Shown piece by piece: positions 50,251 to 56,888 of a stretch of DNA of 64,000 nucleotides. The stretch lies in contig NZ_JAICDG010000001.1 of assembly GCF_022751215.1 (NCBI RefSeq), positions 682,001 to 746,000 of the forward strand, in the 5' to 3' direction. The DNA is from Actinomadura terrae (lineage in GTDB: Bacteria; Actinomycetota; Actinomycetes; Streptosporangiales; Streptosporangiaceae). Under the pieces are notes generated by a model. The model made no database searches. It was given only the letters and a program-made list of their open reading frames with translations, and was not told the DNA's origin. The position numbers were made by a program, and so were the translations under genes. Every line of letters begins with the position of its first letter. Position 1 is the first letter of the stretch.

Positions 50251-50273
50251 GCGCGCGCTGCGCGCGCTTTTTT
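50251..50273 (+). terminator. Intrinsic terminator of tRNA-fMet copy 1
   Basis: Stem GCGCGCG / CGCGCGC with loop CTG, followed by six T. It is preceded by two more GC hairpins and followed by GGGGC-TTC-GCCCC. Confidence 0.85.
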
Positions 50274-50422
50274 GGGGCTTCGCCCCTTGCCCCCGGTGGG
50301 GGCTGGGATTTGTGGGTTCCTGGCGGTCTGCTGCGGAATGTGACTTTTGGTAACTCTGCATAGAAGGTTCCGGAGTGTTGTGGTCCGATGCTGGGGGTGG
50401 CAGCGTGTGAGGAAGTGATCAC

Positions 50423-51763
50423 TTGGACGTGTTCGCGATTCCTCTGGAGGATGGCGCCTACCTGGTGTACGCGCCTCTCCATGGGGTGGCCTTCGCCGCT
50501 TCTGAGGGGTTGGTGGCGGCTCTTCCCAGGGTTCTGGCGGGGGACGGCGGGGACGAGAGTGTCGGCGCGTTCGTTCGTGAGGCGGGGCTGTTGGGGGACG
50601 TTCGGCCTCCCGTCAGTCGGCGGAGTGGGGCGCCCTCGCCTACCGAGGTGACGTTGTTCCTGACCACGGCTTGCAATCTGCGCTGCACTTATTGCTATGC
50701 CTCTGCTGGGGACGCGCCCGCTACGTACATGACCATGGACGTGGCCAGGCGCGGCATCGACTTCGTCGTCGGGAACGCCAGGCGGGACGGGGCGCCGTTC
50801 GCCGGGGTGCACTTCCATGGGGGCGGGGAGCCTAGCGTCCACTGGAACCTCATGACCGGGGCGCTGGCGTACGCCCGGGAGGCCGCCGGTGATCTGGAGG
50901 TCATCGCGTCCTCGGCGGGGAACGGGGTGTTCACGGATCGCCAGATCGACTGGATGATCGCCAACCTCAACGGGGGCGTGAGCCTGTCGTTCGACGGGCT
51001 GCCCGAGGTGCATGACCGGCACCGGCCAACCGTGCGCGGCGACGGGTCCAGTGGTCGTGTCATGCACACGATGCGGCGGTTCAGCGACGCCGGTCACCCC
51101 TATGCGGTGCGGTTGACCGTCACCGCGGAGCAGATCCCCTTGCTGCCGGAGTCGGTGGATTTCGTGTTGGCGAACTTCACTCCGACGCGGGTTCAGGTGG
51201 AGCCCGCCTACCAGCTCGGACGGCACGAAGGGCAGCCGGACGCCGAGACCGAGGAGTTCATCGGCGCGTTTCGTGAGGCGCAGGCGCGTGCCGCACGTTA
51301 CGGGCACGAGCTCGTCTACAGTGCGGCGCGCGTCGGGACGCTCAGTAATCATTTTTGCGGGGTCACGCGAGACAATTTCTGTCTCAGCCCCGCCGGTGGC
51401 GTCTCGGCCTGCTTCGAGGCGTTCTCCGAGGACAACGAGTTCGCCGACGTGTTCTTCTACGGCTCGTCCACGCCGGACGGCTTCGCCTTCGACACGGATC
51501 GGCTCGACCGGCTGCGCGGAATGGGTGTCGAGAACCGGCCGTTCTGCGACGGGTGTTTCGCCAAGTGGAACTGTTCGGGGGACTGCTACCACCGGTCCCT
51601 GGCGGCGAACGGGCGCGGGGAGTTCGCCGGATCGCAGCGCTGTCACATCACCCGGGAACTGGTGAAGGACCAGCTTCTGACCCGCATCGCTGATTCGGGC
51701 GGGCTGGTCTGGCGTGATGGCCGTGACGCGTCCTGCGCCGTCCACGGGAGCGGGCATGAGTGA
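50423..51763 (+). CDS. Radical SAM/SPASM-domain maturase
   Basis: A 446-aa radical SAM enzyme. An N-terminal domain of about 70 residues (VFAIPLEDGAYLVYAPLHGV) could be a substrate-recognition domain. The radical SAM cluster motif is TTACNLRCTYCYA (Cys84, Cys88, Cys91), and GVHFHGGGEPSVHW is the SAM-binding region. A C-terminal SPASM-type region carries many cysteines: NHFCGVTRDNFCLSPAGG, SACFEAF, FCDGCFAKWNCSGDCYH and QRCHITRE. Such enzymes modify peptides or proteins (thioether, C-C crosslinks, epimerisation). The start is TTG 50423, with GAGGAAG 8 bases upstream. The stop overlaps the next gene's start region by 8 bp, so that gene's product is the likely substrate or partner. Confidence 0.92.
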   Translation: MDVFAIPLEDGAYLVYAPLHGVAFAASEGLVAALPRVLAGDGGDESVGAFVREAGLLGDVRPPVSRRSGAPSPTEVTLFLTTACNLRCTYCYASAGDAPATYMTMDVARRGIDFVVGNARRDGAPFAGVHFHGGGEPSVHWNLMTGALAYAREAAGDLEVIASSAGNGVFTDRQIDWMIANLNGGVSLSFDGLPEVHDRHRPTVRGDGSSGRVMHTMRRFSDAGHPYAVRLTVTAEQIPLLPESVDFVLANFTPTRVQVEPAYQLGRHEGQPDAETEEFIGAFREAQARAARYGHELVYSAARVGTLSNHFCGVTRDNFCLSPAGGVSACFEAFSEDNEFADVFFYGSSTPDGFAFDTDRLDRLRGMGVENRPFCDGCFAKWNCSGDCYHRSLAANGRGEFAGSQRCHITRELVKDQLLTRIADSGGLVWRDGRDASCAVHGSGHE

Positions 51764-52577
51764 TCTGCCCTGGCCACGGGTGCGGCGTTCGGAGGCTCCT
51801 GTGGAGCGGTCGGCCGCTCCGCATTACGAGATCCAGCGGGTGAACGTTGACGGGTCCTCCGGGCCGGTCGAGGTGCTGCCCATCGTCAGGCCGCCGTGGA
51901 ACGCGGCGTCCGGGCGGCGCGGGTTCCTCGGCGCGGGCATCGCGTCGTCGGTGGCGGCGGCGCTGCTGCTCGGCGGGTGCGGAACCGATGAGGAGCCGCA
52001 GGCCCCGCCGTCCTCGCCCACTCCGTCGTCAGAGGAGCCGACTTACGAGCCGACCGATGAACCTACTGACGAGCCCACCTACGAGCCCACTGAGCCTGAT
52101 CCTCCCACCTTTGGGGACGACGACGGCGGGGGTGGGGGTGGCGGGCAGATCTGCACCTGCAACAAGGTCTGCACCTGCATTCCGATCTGTCAGGCGCATC
52201 GGCTGCTGAGCCCTGATCCGGTCGTCCGGCGTATGGCCGAGGTCGTGGTGGTCGCGATGGGGGTTTCTGAGCTGGCGTATCTGCGGTGGGCGGCGTCGGG
52301 GGCGTCAGGTCCGCTGCGGGCGCGCATTGAGGGGTTGGTCGACGAGGTGTGTTGGGGGCGTCGGGTGCGACCTGACGATCTTGACGACGTCGGGTGCGAG
52401 CCCTACCTGGACTCCGGTGATCCTGTCGTCGCGCTGATGGCGGCGCAGGTCATTGTTCTGCGCGCGCTGTTGATCGGTACTGGAGTTACCGGTGCGGTGG
52501 CTGGACGTGTCGCGCGGGCTCTGGTCGTTGGGCACGCCCTTCATCGTGAGCGGGCGCCGGCCTGGCGGGAGTCCTGA
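51756..52577 (+). CDS. Tat-lipoprotein-like protein with Cys-rich motif; putative substrate of adjacent radical SAM enzyme
   Basis: A 273-aa protein of unusual layout. Residues 1-50 are a polar leader-like segment. A twin-arginine signal SGRRGFLGAGIASS (Arg54-Arg55) with hydrophobic core runs into a lipobox LLGGC (Cys75). A Pro/Thr/Glu repeat spacer follows (EEPTYEPTDEPTDEPTYEPT), then an acidic and Gly run. The Cys motif QICTCNKVCTCIPICQAH (Cys133, 135, 139, 141, 145, His148) comes next, then a helical domain of about 120 residues. The ATG lies inside the end of the radical SAM gene. The motif could be a modified core or a metal site, and the Tat/lipobox would export and anchor it. No characterised family is recognised. 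Its 3' end overlaps the convergent PucR gene by 37 bp. Confidence 0.8.
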   Translation: MSDLPWPRVRRSEAPVERSAAPHYEIQRVNVDGSSGPVEVLPIVRPPWNAASGRRGFLGAGIASSVAAALLLGGCGTDEEPQAPPSSPTPSSEEPTYEPTDEPTDEPTYEPTEPDPPTFGDDDGGGGGGGQICTCNKVCTCIPICQAHRLLSPDPVVRRMAEVVVVAMGVSELAYLRWAASGASGPLRARIEGLVDEVCWGRRVRPDDLDDVGCEPYLDSGDPVVALMAAQVIVLRALLIGTGVTGAVAGRVARALVVGHALHRERAPAWRES

Positions 52578-53659
52578 TCCAGGTGGGGGGTCAGGGTCAG
52601 GGCCAGGTGGAGGGTCAGGCGGGATTGGCCGTCGGTCAGGGGGAGGTCGGTCAGTTCTTCGATCCTCCGTAGGCGGTGGTAGAGGGTCTGGCGGTGGATG
52701 TTCAGGGTTTTGGCGGTCTGCTGGACGTTTCCGGCCAGGTCCAGGTAGGTGCAGGCCGTCTCGGTGAGGTCGGGGTGGTCCAGGAGGCGGTCGATGCCGG
52801 GGGTTCGGGTCGCCTGGGTCAGGGACGCGTCGCCCGCGTAGCGCAGGAGGCGGAGGACGCCCAGGGACGTCCAGTCGCGGATCTCGCCGGGGGCGGCGGT
52901 GCGGGCGGCCACCCGGGCGCGCAGCCAGCTCTCGTGGACGTGGTCCAGGGTGGGGCAGGGGGAGTGCAGGCCCGCCTGGACGGGGGTGTTGCGCTCCTCC
53001 AGGAGGCGGCGCGCGCGGTCCACGGCCGGGCGGGGGGACGCGGCGGGCAGCACGAGGATGTGGTCGCCCTGCCAGACCGTCGTCAGGACGGAGTGGGGGA
53101 GCAGCCACGGGTTCAGCGGCTCGGGGGTCTGCGTGCGCAGGACGGCGACGGCCAGGGGGGTGCCCAGGTCGGCCTCGGCCAGCTCGTTGGCCGCCTGGGC
53201 GCGGACGTCGGGCTGGGTCGACAGCAGGTCGGCGACCTTGTAGCCGAGGTCGTCGCGTTCGCGGGCCTGGCGGGCCATGAGGAGGCCGGCGCGTTCGCAG
53301 AGCGGCATGGCCTGCTTGGCCTGGGCGGCGGTGATGCGCTCCTGGTCGTCCAGCAGCCAGAGGTAGCCGTAGGTGACGTTGTTCCAGCGGGCCGGCAGGC
53401 ACAGGCGGGCCAGCTGGCCGAGCGAGGCGTCGGCGGGGATGCGGACCGGGCCCGTCGCGCGGGCGATGCCGTGCCGCTCGAAGCGGGTGCGGACGGCCTC
53501 GGTCGCGCGGCGGTGCAGGATCGAGTCCATCCGGACGGGGTCGATCGTGTCGCCGTGCGCCGCGTAGGCGACGAGGTGGAAGTCGCGGTCCTCCAGGGTC
53601 GCCGGGGCGCCCAGGAGGTCGGCCGCGAGCTCGGCGATCTCCTGAAGGTCGAAGGCCAT
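52541..53659 (-). CDS. PucR-family transcriptional regulator (proline-utilisation type)
   Basis: A 372-aa regulator. The N-terminal region (about 1-130) is a PucR-like sensory domain (MAFDLQEIAELAADLLGAPA, RIPADASLGQLARLCLPARW). The middle is a GGDEF-like CdaR region (LGTPLAVAVLRTQTPEP, HILVLPAASPRP). The C-terminal helix-turn-helix is TACTYLDLAGNVQQTAKTLN, HRQTLYHRLRRIEEL. It is divergent from the putB-pruA operon, an arrangement known for PruR-type activators that sense proline in actinobacteria, so control of that operon is likely. Its 3' end overlaps the RiPP-like gene by 37 bp. Confidence 0.9.
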   Translation of the reverse strand: MAFDLQEIAELAADLLGAPATLEDRDFHLVAYAAHGDTIDPVRMDSILHRRATEAVRTRFERHGIARATGPVRIPADASLGQLARLCLPARWNNVTYGYLWLLDDQERITAAQAKQAMPLCERAGLLMARQARERDDLGYKVADLLSTQPDVRAQAANELAEADLGTPLAVAVLRTQTPEPLNPWLLPHSVLTTVWQGDHILVLPAASPRPAVDRARRLLEERNTPVQAGLHSPCPTLDHVHESWLRARVAARTAAPGEIRDWTSLGVLRLLRYAGDASLTQATRTPGIDRLLDHPDLTETACTYLDLAGNVQQTAKTLNIHRQTLYHRLRRIEELTDLPLTDGQSRLTLHLALTLTPHLDQDSRQAGARSR

Positions 53660-53771
53660 GACCGTCCTACGTTTGTATGAAGGATTGGTTGGATGAAAGT
53701 GGCATTTGACTATACGTGAGGGGGGCCTGCCGCTCCTACCGTCAGGGTGTCGTCCCTGGTTGGAGGTCCCG

Positions 53772-54686
53772 ATGCCCAATCCTCTTCTGCTCGCCGCCGG
53801 GCGCAGTGCGCGCATGCGCGGCGTGGTGACGTCCGTGCCCCTGACCAGGGGTGTCGTCGACCGGTTCGTGGCCGGGGAGCAGCTGGACGAGGCGATCCGC
53901 GCCGTCCGGGAACTGCGCGAGTCCGGGCTCCGGGTCTCGCTCGACCACCTGGGCGAGGACACCACCGACCGCCGCCAGGCCGACAACACCCGGGACGCAT
54001 ATCTGGCGCTGTTCGCCGCGCTGGACGAGGGGGGCCTCACCGACGGGTCCGAGGCGTCGCTCAAGCTGTCGGCCCTCGGGCAGATGCTCGACGGCGGGCT
54101 GGCGCTCGACAACGCCCGGACCGTCTGCGCGGAGGCGGCGCGGCTCGGGATGACCGTCACGCTCGACATGGAGGACCACACGACGGTCGACTCCACGCTC
54201 GACATCCTCGGCAAGCTCCGCGCGGACTTCCCGTGGGTCGGCGTCGCCGTCCAGGCGATGCTGCGGCGCAGCGAGGGCGACCTGCGGGACCTCGCCTACG
54301 AGGGGTCGCGGGTCCGGCTGGTCAAGGGCGCCTACGCCGAACCCGCCTCGGTCGCGTTCCAGGGGAGGTCGGAGGTCGACCGCGCCTACGTGCGGGGCCT
54401 GCGCGTCCTCATGGACGGGGACGGATACCCGATGGTCGCCACCCACGACCCGAGGATGATCGAGATCGCCAAGGCGCTGGCCGTGCGCGCCGGGCGTCCG
54501 GTCGGGTCGTATGAGTTCCAGATGCTCTACGGAATCCGGACCGCCGAGCAGCGGCGCCTCGCGGAGCGGCATGGTATGCGTGTGTACGTCCCCTACGGCG
54601 TCGACTGGTACGGCTACTTCATGCGGCGGCTGGCCGAGCGTCCCGCCAACCTCGTCTTCTTTCTCCGTTCGTTCGTCTCTCGCTGA
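53772..54686 (+). CDS. putB: Proline dehydrogenase
   Basis: A 304-aa monofunctional FAD-dependent proline dehydrogenase, which oxidises proline to pyrroline-5-carboxylate. Family segments include VSLDHLGEDTTDRRQADNTR, SLKLSALGQMLDGGLA, VTLDMEDHTTVDSTLDIL, VAVQAMLRRSEGDL, VRLVKGAYAEP and the substrate-binding end YEFQMLYGIRTAEQRRLAER with YVPYGVDWYGYFMRRLAERP. It starts at ATG 53772 after TGGAGG. pruA follows after 17 bp, forming a two-step catabolic operon. The 112-bp gap to pucR holds the divergent promoters. Confidence 0.95.
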   Translation: MPNPLLLAAGRSARMRGVVTSVPLTRGVVDRFVAGEQLDEAIRAVRELRESGLRVSLDHLGEDTTDRRQADNTRDAYLALFAALDEGGLTDGSEASLKLSALGQMLDGGLALDNARTVCAEAARLGMTVTLDMEDHTTVDSTLDILGKLRADFPWVGVAVQAMLRRSEGDLRDLAYEGSRVRLVKGAYAEPASVAFQGRSEVDRAYVRGLRVLMDGDGYPMVATHDPRMIEIAKALAVRAGRPVGSYEFQMLYGIRTAEQRRLAERHGMRVYVPYGVDWYGYFMRRLAERPANLVFFLRSFVSR

Positions 54687-54703
54687 CCAGGAGGGTTCCT
54701 TAC

Positions 54704-56335
54704 ATGGACGCCGTGACCAACGTCCCGACACCGGTGAACGAGCCGGTGCGCGGCTACGCCCCGGGCAGCGCCGAGCGGGCCCGGCTCGAGGCCGAGCTCG
54801 CCGAGCTGACCGCGCAGGCGCCCATCGACCTGCCGATGACGATCGGCGGGGAGCGGCGGCTCGGCGCCGGGGCCAAGGTCGCCGTCGTGCAACCGCACCG
54901 GCACGCCTCCGTCCTCGGGACCTTCGGGACCGCCACCGAGGACGACGCCCGCGACGCCATCGCCGCCGCGCTGAAGGCCGCCCCGGCGTGGCGCGCGCTG
55001 TCGCTGGACGACCGCGCCGCGATCTTCCTGCGCGCCGCCGACCTGCTCGCCGGACCGTGGCGGAAGACGATACTGGCCGCGACGATGCTGGGGCAGTCCA
55101 AGACCGTCCAGCAGGCCGAGATCGACAGCCCGTGCGAGCTGGTCGACTTCTGGCGCTTCAACGTCCACTACGCGCGGCGGATCGCCGCCGAGCAGCCGAT
55201 CAGCAGCCCGGGCGTGTGGAACCGGTCCGACCACCGTCCGCTGGAGGGGTTCGTCTACGCGATCACCCCGTTCAACTTCACCGCCATCGCGGGGAACCTG
55301 CCGACCGCGCCCGCGCTCATGGGCAACGTCGTCGTGTGGAAGCCGTCCCCGACGCAGACCTACTCCGCCGTGCTGCTCATGCGCCTGCTGGAGGAGGCCG
55401 GGCTGCCGCCGGGCGTGATCAACCTGGTCACCGGTGACGGCCTCGCGGTATCGGACGTCGCGCTCACCCACCCCGACCTGGCCGGGATCCACTTCACCGG
55501 GTCGACGGCGACCTTCCAGCACCTGTGGAAGACCGTCGGCGCCAACATCGAGAAGTACCGCGGCTACCCGCGGCTCGTCGGCGAGACCGGCGGCAAGGAC
55601 TTCGTCGTCGCGCACCCCTCGGCCGACCCCGCGGTCCTGAAGACCGTCCTCGTCCGCGGCGCGTTCGAGTACCAGGGGCAGAAGTGCTCGGCGGCGTCCC
55701 GCGCCTACGTCCCCCGGTCGCTCTGGGACGGCGGGCTCCGCGACGCCCTCGTCGCCGAGGTCTCCGGGCTGACCGTGGGCGACGTGACCGACCTGTCCAA
55801 CTTCATGGGCGCGGTCATCGACGAGCGCGCGTTCGCCAAGAACAAGGCCGCGATCGACCGGGCGCAGGACGACCCGTCCGTCGAGGTCGTCGTCGGCGGC
55901 GCCTACGACGACTCCGTCGGCTACTTCGTCCGGCCGACGATTCTGGCCTCGGACGACCCGGCGAACGAGATCTTCCACACCGAGTACTTCGGGCCCATCC
56001 TCGGCGTCCACGTCTACGACGACGACCGGTACGAGGAGATGCTCGCCCAGATGGAGTCGGTGGCGCCCTACGCGCTCACCGGCGCGATCGTGGCCAACGA
56101 CCGCGCGGCCGTCGCGCACGCCGCCGAGGTCCTGCGCTACGCCGCCGGCAACTTCTACATCAACGACAAGCCGACCGGCGCCGTCGTCGGCCAGCAGCCC
56201 TTCGGCGGAGCCCGCGCGTCCGGCACCAACGACAAGGCCGGTTCGATCCTGAACCTGCTGCGCTGGACGTCGCCCCGCTCCATCAAGGAGACCTTCGTCC
56301 CGCCGACCGACTACCGCTACCCGCACATGTCCTGA
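54704..56335 (+). CDS. pruA: L-glutamate gamma-semialdehyde dehydrogenase (P5C dehydrogenase)
   Basis: A 543-aa aldehyde dehydrogenase that converts glutamate semialdehyde to glutamate with NAD. The N-terminal P5CDH extension (PVNEPVRGYAPGSAERARLE) precedes the ALDH fold. VYAITPFNFTAIAGNLPTAP and VVWKPSPTQTYSAVLLMRLL bind NAD, LVGETGGKDFVVAHPSADP holds the general-base Glu, and YQGQKCSAASRAYVPRSLWD holds the catalytic Cys. NEIFHTEYFGPILGVHVYDD and the C-terminal NFYINDKPTGAVVGQQPFGG are typical. It is the second gene of the putB-pruA operon. The structured repeat copy C follows. Confidence 0.96.
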   Translation: MDAVTNVPTPVNEPVRGYAPGSAERARLEAELAELTAQAPIDLPMTIGGERRLGAGAKVAVVQPHRHASVLGTFGTATEDDARDAIAAALKAAPAWRALSLDDRAAIFLRAADLLAGPWRKTILAATMLGQSKTVQQAEIDSPCELVDFWRFNVHYARRIAAEQPISSPGVWNRSDHRPLEGFVYAITPFNFTAIAGNLPTAPALMGNVVVWKPSPTQTYSAVLLMRLLEEAGLPPGVINLVTGDGLAVSDVALTHPDLAGIHFTGSTATFQHLWKTVGANIEKYRGYPRLVGETGGKDFVVAHPSADPAVLKTVLVRGAFEYQGQKCSAASRAYVPRSLWDGGLRDALVAEVSGLTVGDVTDLSNFMGAVIDERAFAKNKAAIDRAQDDPSVEVVVGGAYDDSVGYFVRPTILASDDPANEIFHTEYFGPILGVHVYDDDRYEEMLAQMESVAPYALTGAIVANDRAAVAHAAEVLRYAAGNFYINDKPTGAVVGQQPFGGARASGTNDKAGSILNLLRWTSPRSIKETFVPPTDYRYPHMS

Positions 56336-56373
56336 GTCCCCGCTCAAGGGGGCCCGCTGGCGGCTGTGTTCAT

Positions 56374-56545
56374 TACAAGATCGGTCAGCGTGCTTGCCTG
56401 GCGGCTCGCACGCTGACCGATCTTGTACGGGCGCGGATCGCTTCGCGAGCTACCCGGTAGGGCCCACGCCTTTGGCGTCGGCCCCACCGGTCAGCTACGC
56501 GTTCGCGCGGTGGCAGAGGCCGTCGCGAAGCACGTGCGCGCGCGG
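56374..56545. repeat. Dispersed structured intergenic repeat, copy C
   Basis: Third copy of the element. Its first hairpin is the longest: ACAAGATCGGTCAGCGTGC (56375-56393) pairs perfectly over 19 bp with 56408-56426 around a 14-base loop, TTGCCTGGCGGCTC, which copy A also has almost unchanged. The core 56431-56519 keeps the GATCGC-TTC-GCGA and GGGCC...GGCCC stems but is more diverged. It fills most of the gap between pruA and tRNA copy 2. Confidence 0.9.
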
Positions 56546-56621
56546 GTCTGGGCCCCGGTTCACGCCCGGTTCGCTATCGGTTTGCGCAAGCAACTCCATC
56601 CCCATAGAGTTAAGACATCAC

Positions 56622-56695
56622 CGCGGGGTGGAGCAGTTCGGTAGCTCGCTGGGCTCATAACCCAGAGGTCGCAGGTTCAAATCCTGCCCCCGCTA
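56622..56695 (+). tRNA. Initiator tRNA-fMet (anticodon CAT), second copy
   Basis: Identical over all 74 bases to the gene at 50061, including the unpaired 1-72 position and the three G-C pairs above the CAT anticodon loop. CCA is not encoded. Upstream are a TTGCGC -35-like box and TAGAGT -10-like box with 17-bp spacing. Confidence 0.97.
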
Positions 56696-56811
56696 CGGGT
56701 CCTGGGGTCCGCTGGTCGTGCTTTGCACTTCCCAGCGGGCCCCTTCGCCGTTTCCCCGGGGGGGCGACCCCCCGGACCCCCCGATGTGGGGGCTCCGCCC
56801 CCACGCCCCCT

Positions 56812-56833
56812 GCGCGCGCTGCGCGCGCTTTTT
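56812..56833 (+). terminator. Intrinsic terminator of tRNA-fMet copy 2
   Basis: The same GCGCGCG-CTG-CGCGCGC stem as copy 1, followed by five T. It also lies downstream of the convergent giant gene. Confidence 0.85.
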
Positions 56834-56888
56834 GGGGCTTCGCCCCTTGCCCCCGGGCTTCGCCCATTTGTGTGGGTTCGGCTTGGCT

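Larger units (their letters stand above)
50043..50296. repeat. 254-bp duplicated block, copy 1 (tRNA-fMet plus flanks)
   Basis: The sequence from ATAGAGTTAAGACATCAC through the tRNA and the GC-hairpin tail to CCCCTTGCCCCCGG recurs at 56604-56856. The only difference is one T in the terminator T-run (six here, five there). Sequences on either side are unrelated. The block contains the -10-like TAGAGT, the tRNA, stems GTGGGGGC/GCCCCCAC and CCGGGGGG/CCCCCCGG, and a terminator. The 5' part of the 408-bp gap is thus explained; 50297-50422 holds only the start region of the radical SAM gene. Confidence 0.96.
56604..56856. repeat. 253-bp duplicated block, copy 2 (tRNA-fMet plus flanks)
   Basis: Matches 50043-50296 except for one missing T. 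A TTGCGC -35-like box (56581-56587) lies 17 bp before TAGAGT. The remaining 56857-56888 before the giant gene's stop contains only a short GC stretch. Confidence 0.96.

Noticed and set aside
50043-56856. Integrative element with tRNA attachment sites
   Set aside because: The duplication includes the tRNA promoter, the whole gene and the terminator, not just a tRNA 3' end. No integrase, excisionase or replication gene lies between the copies.
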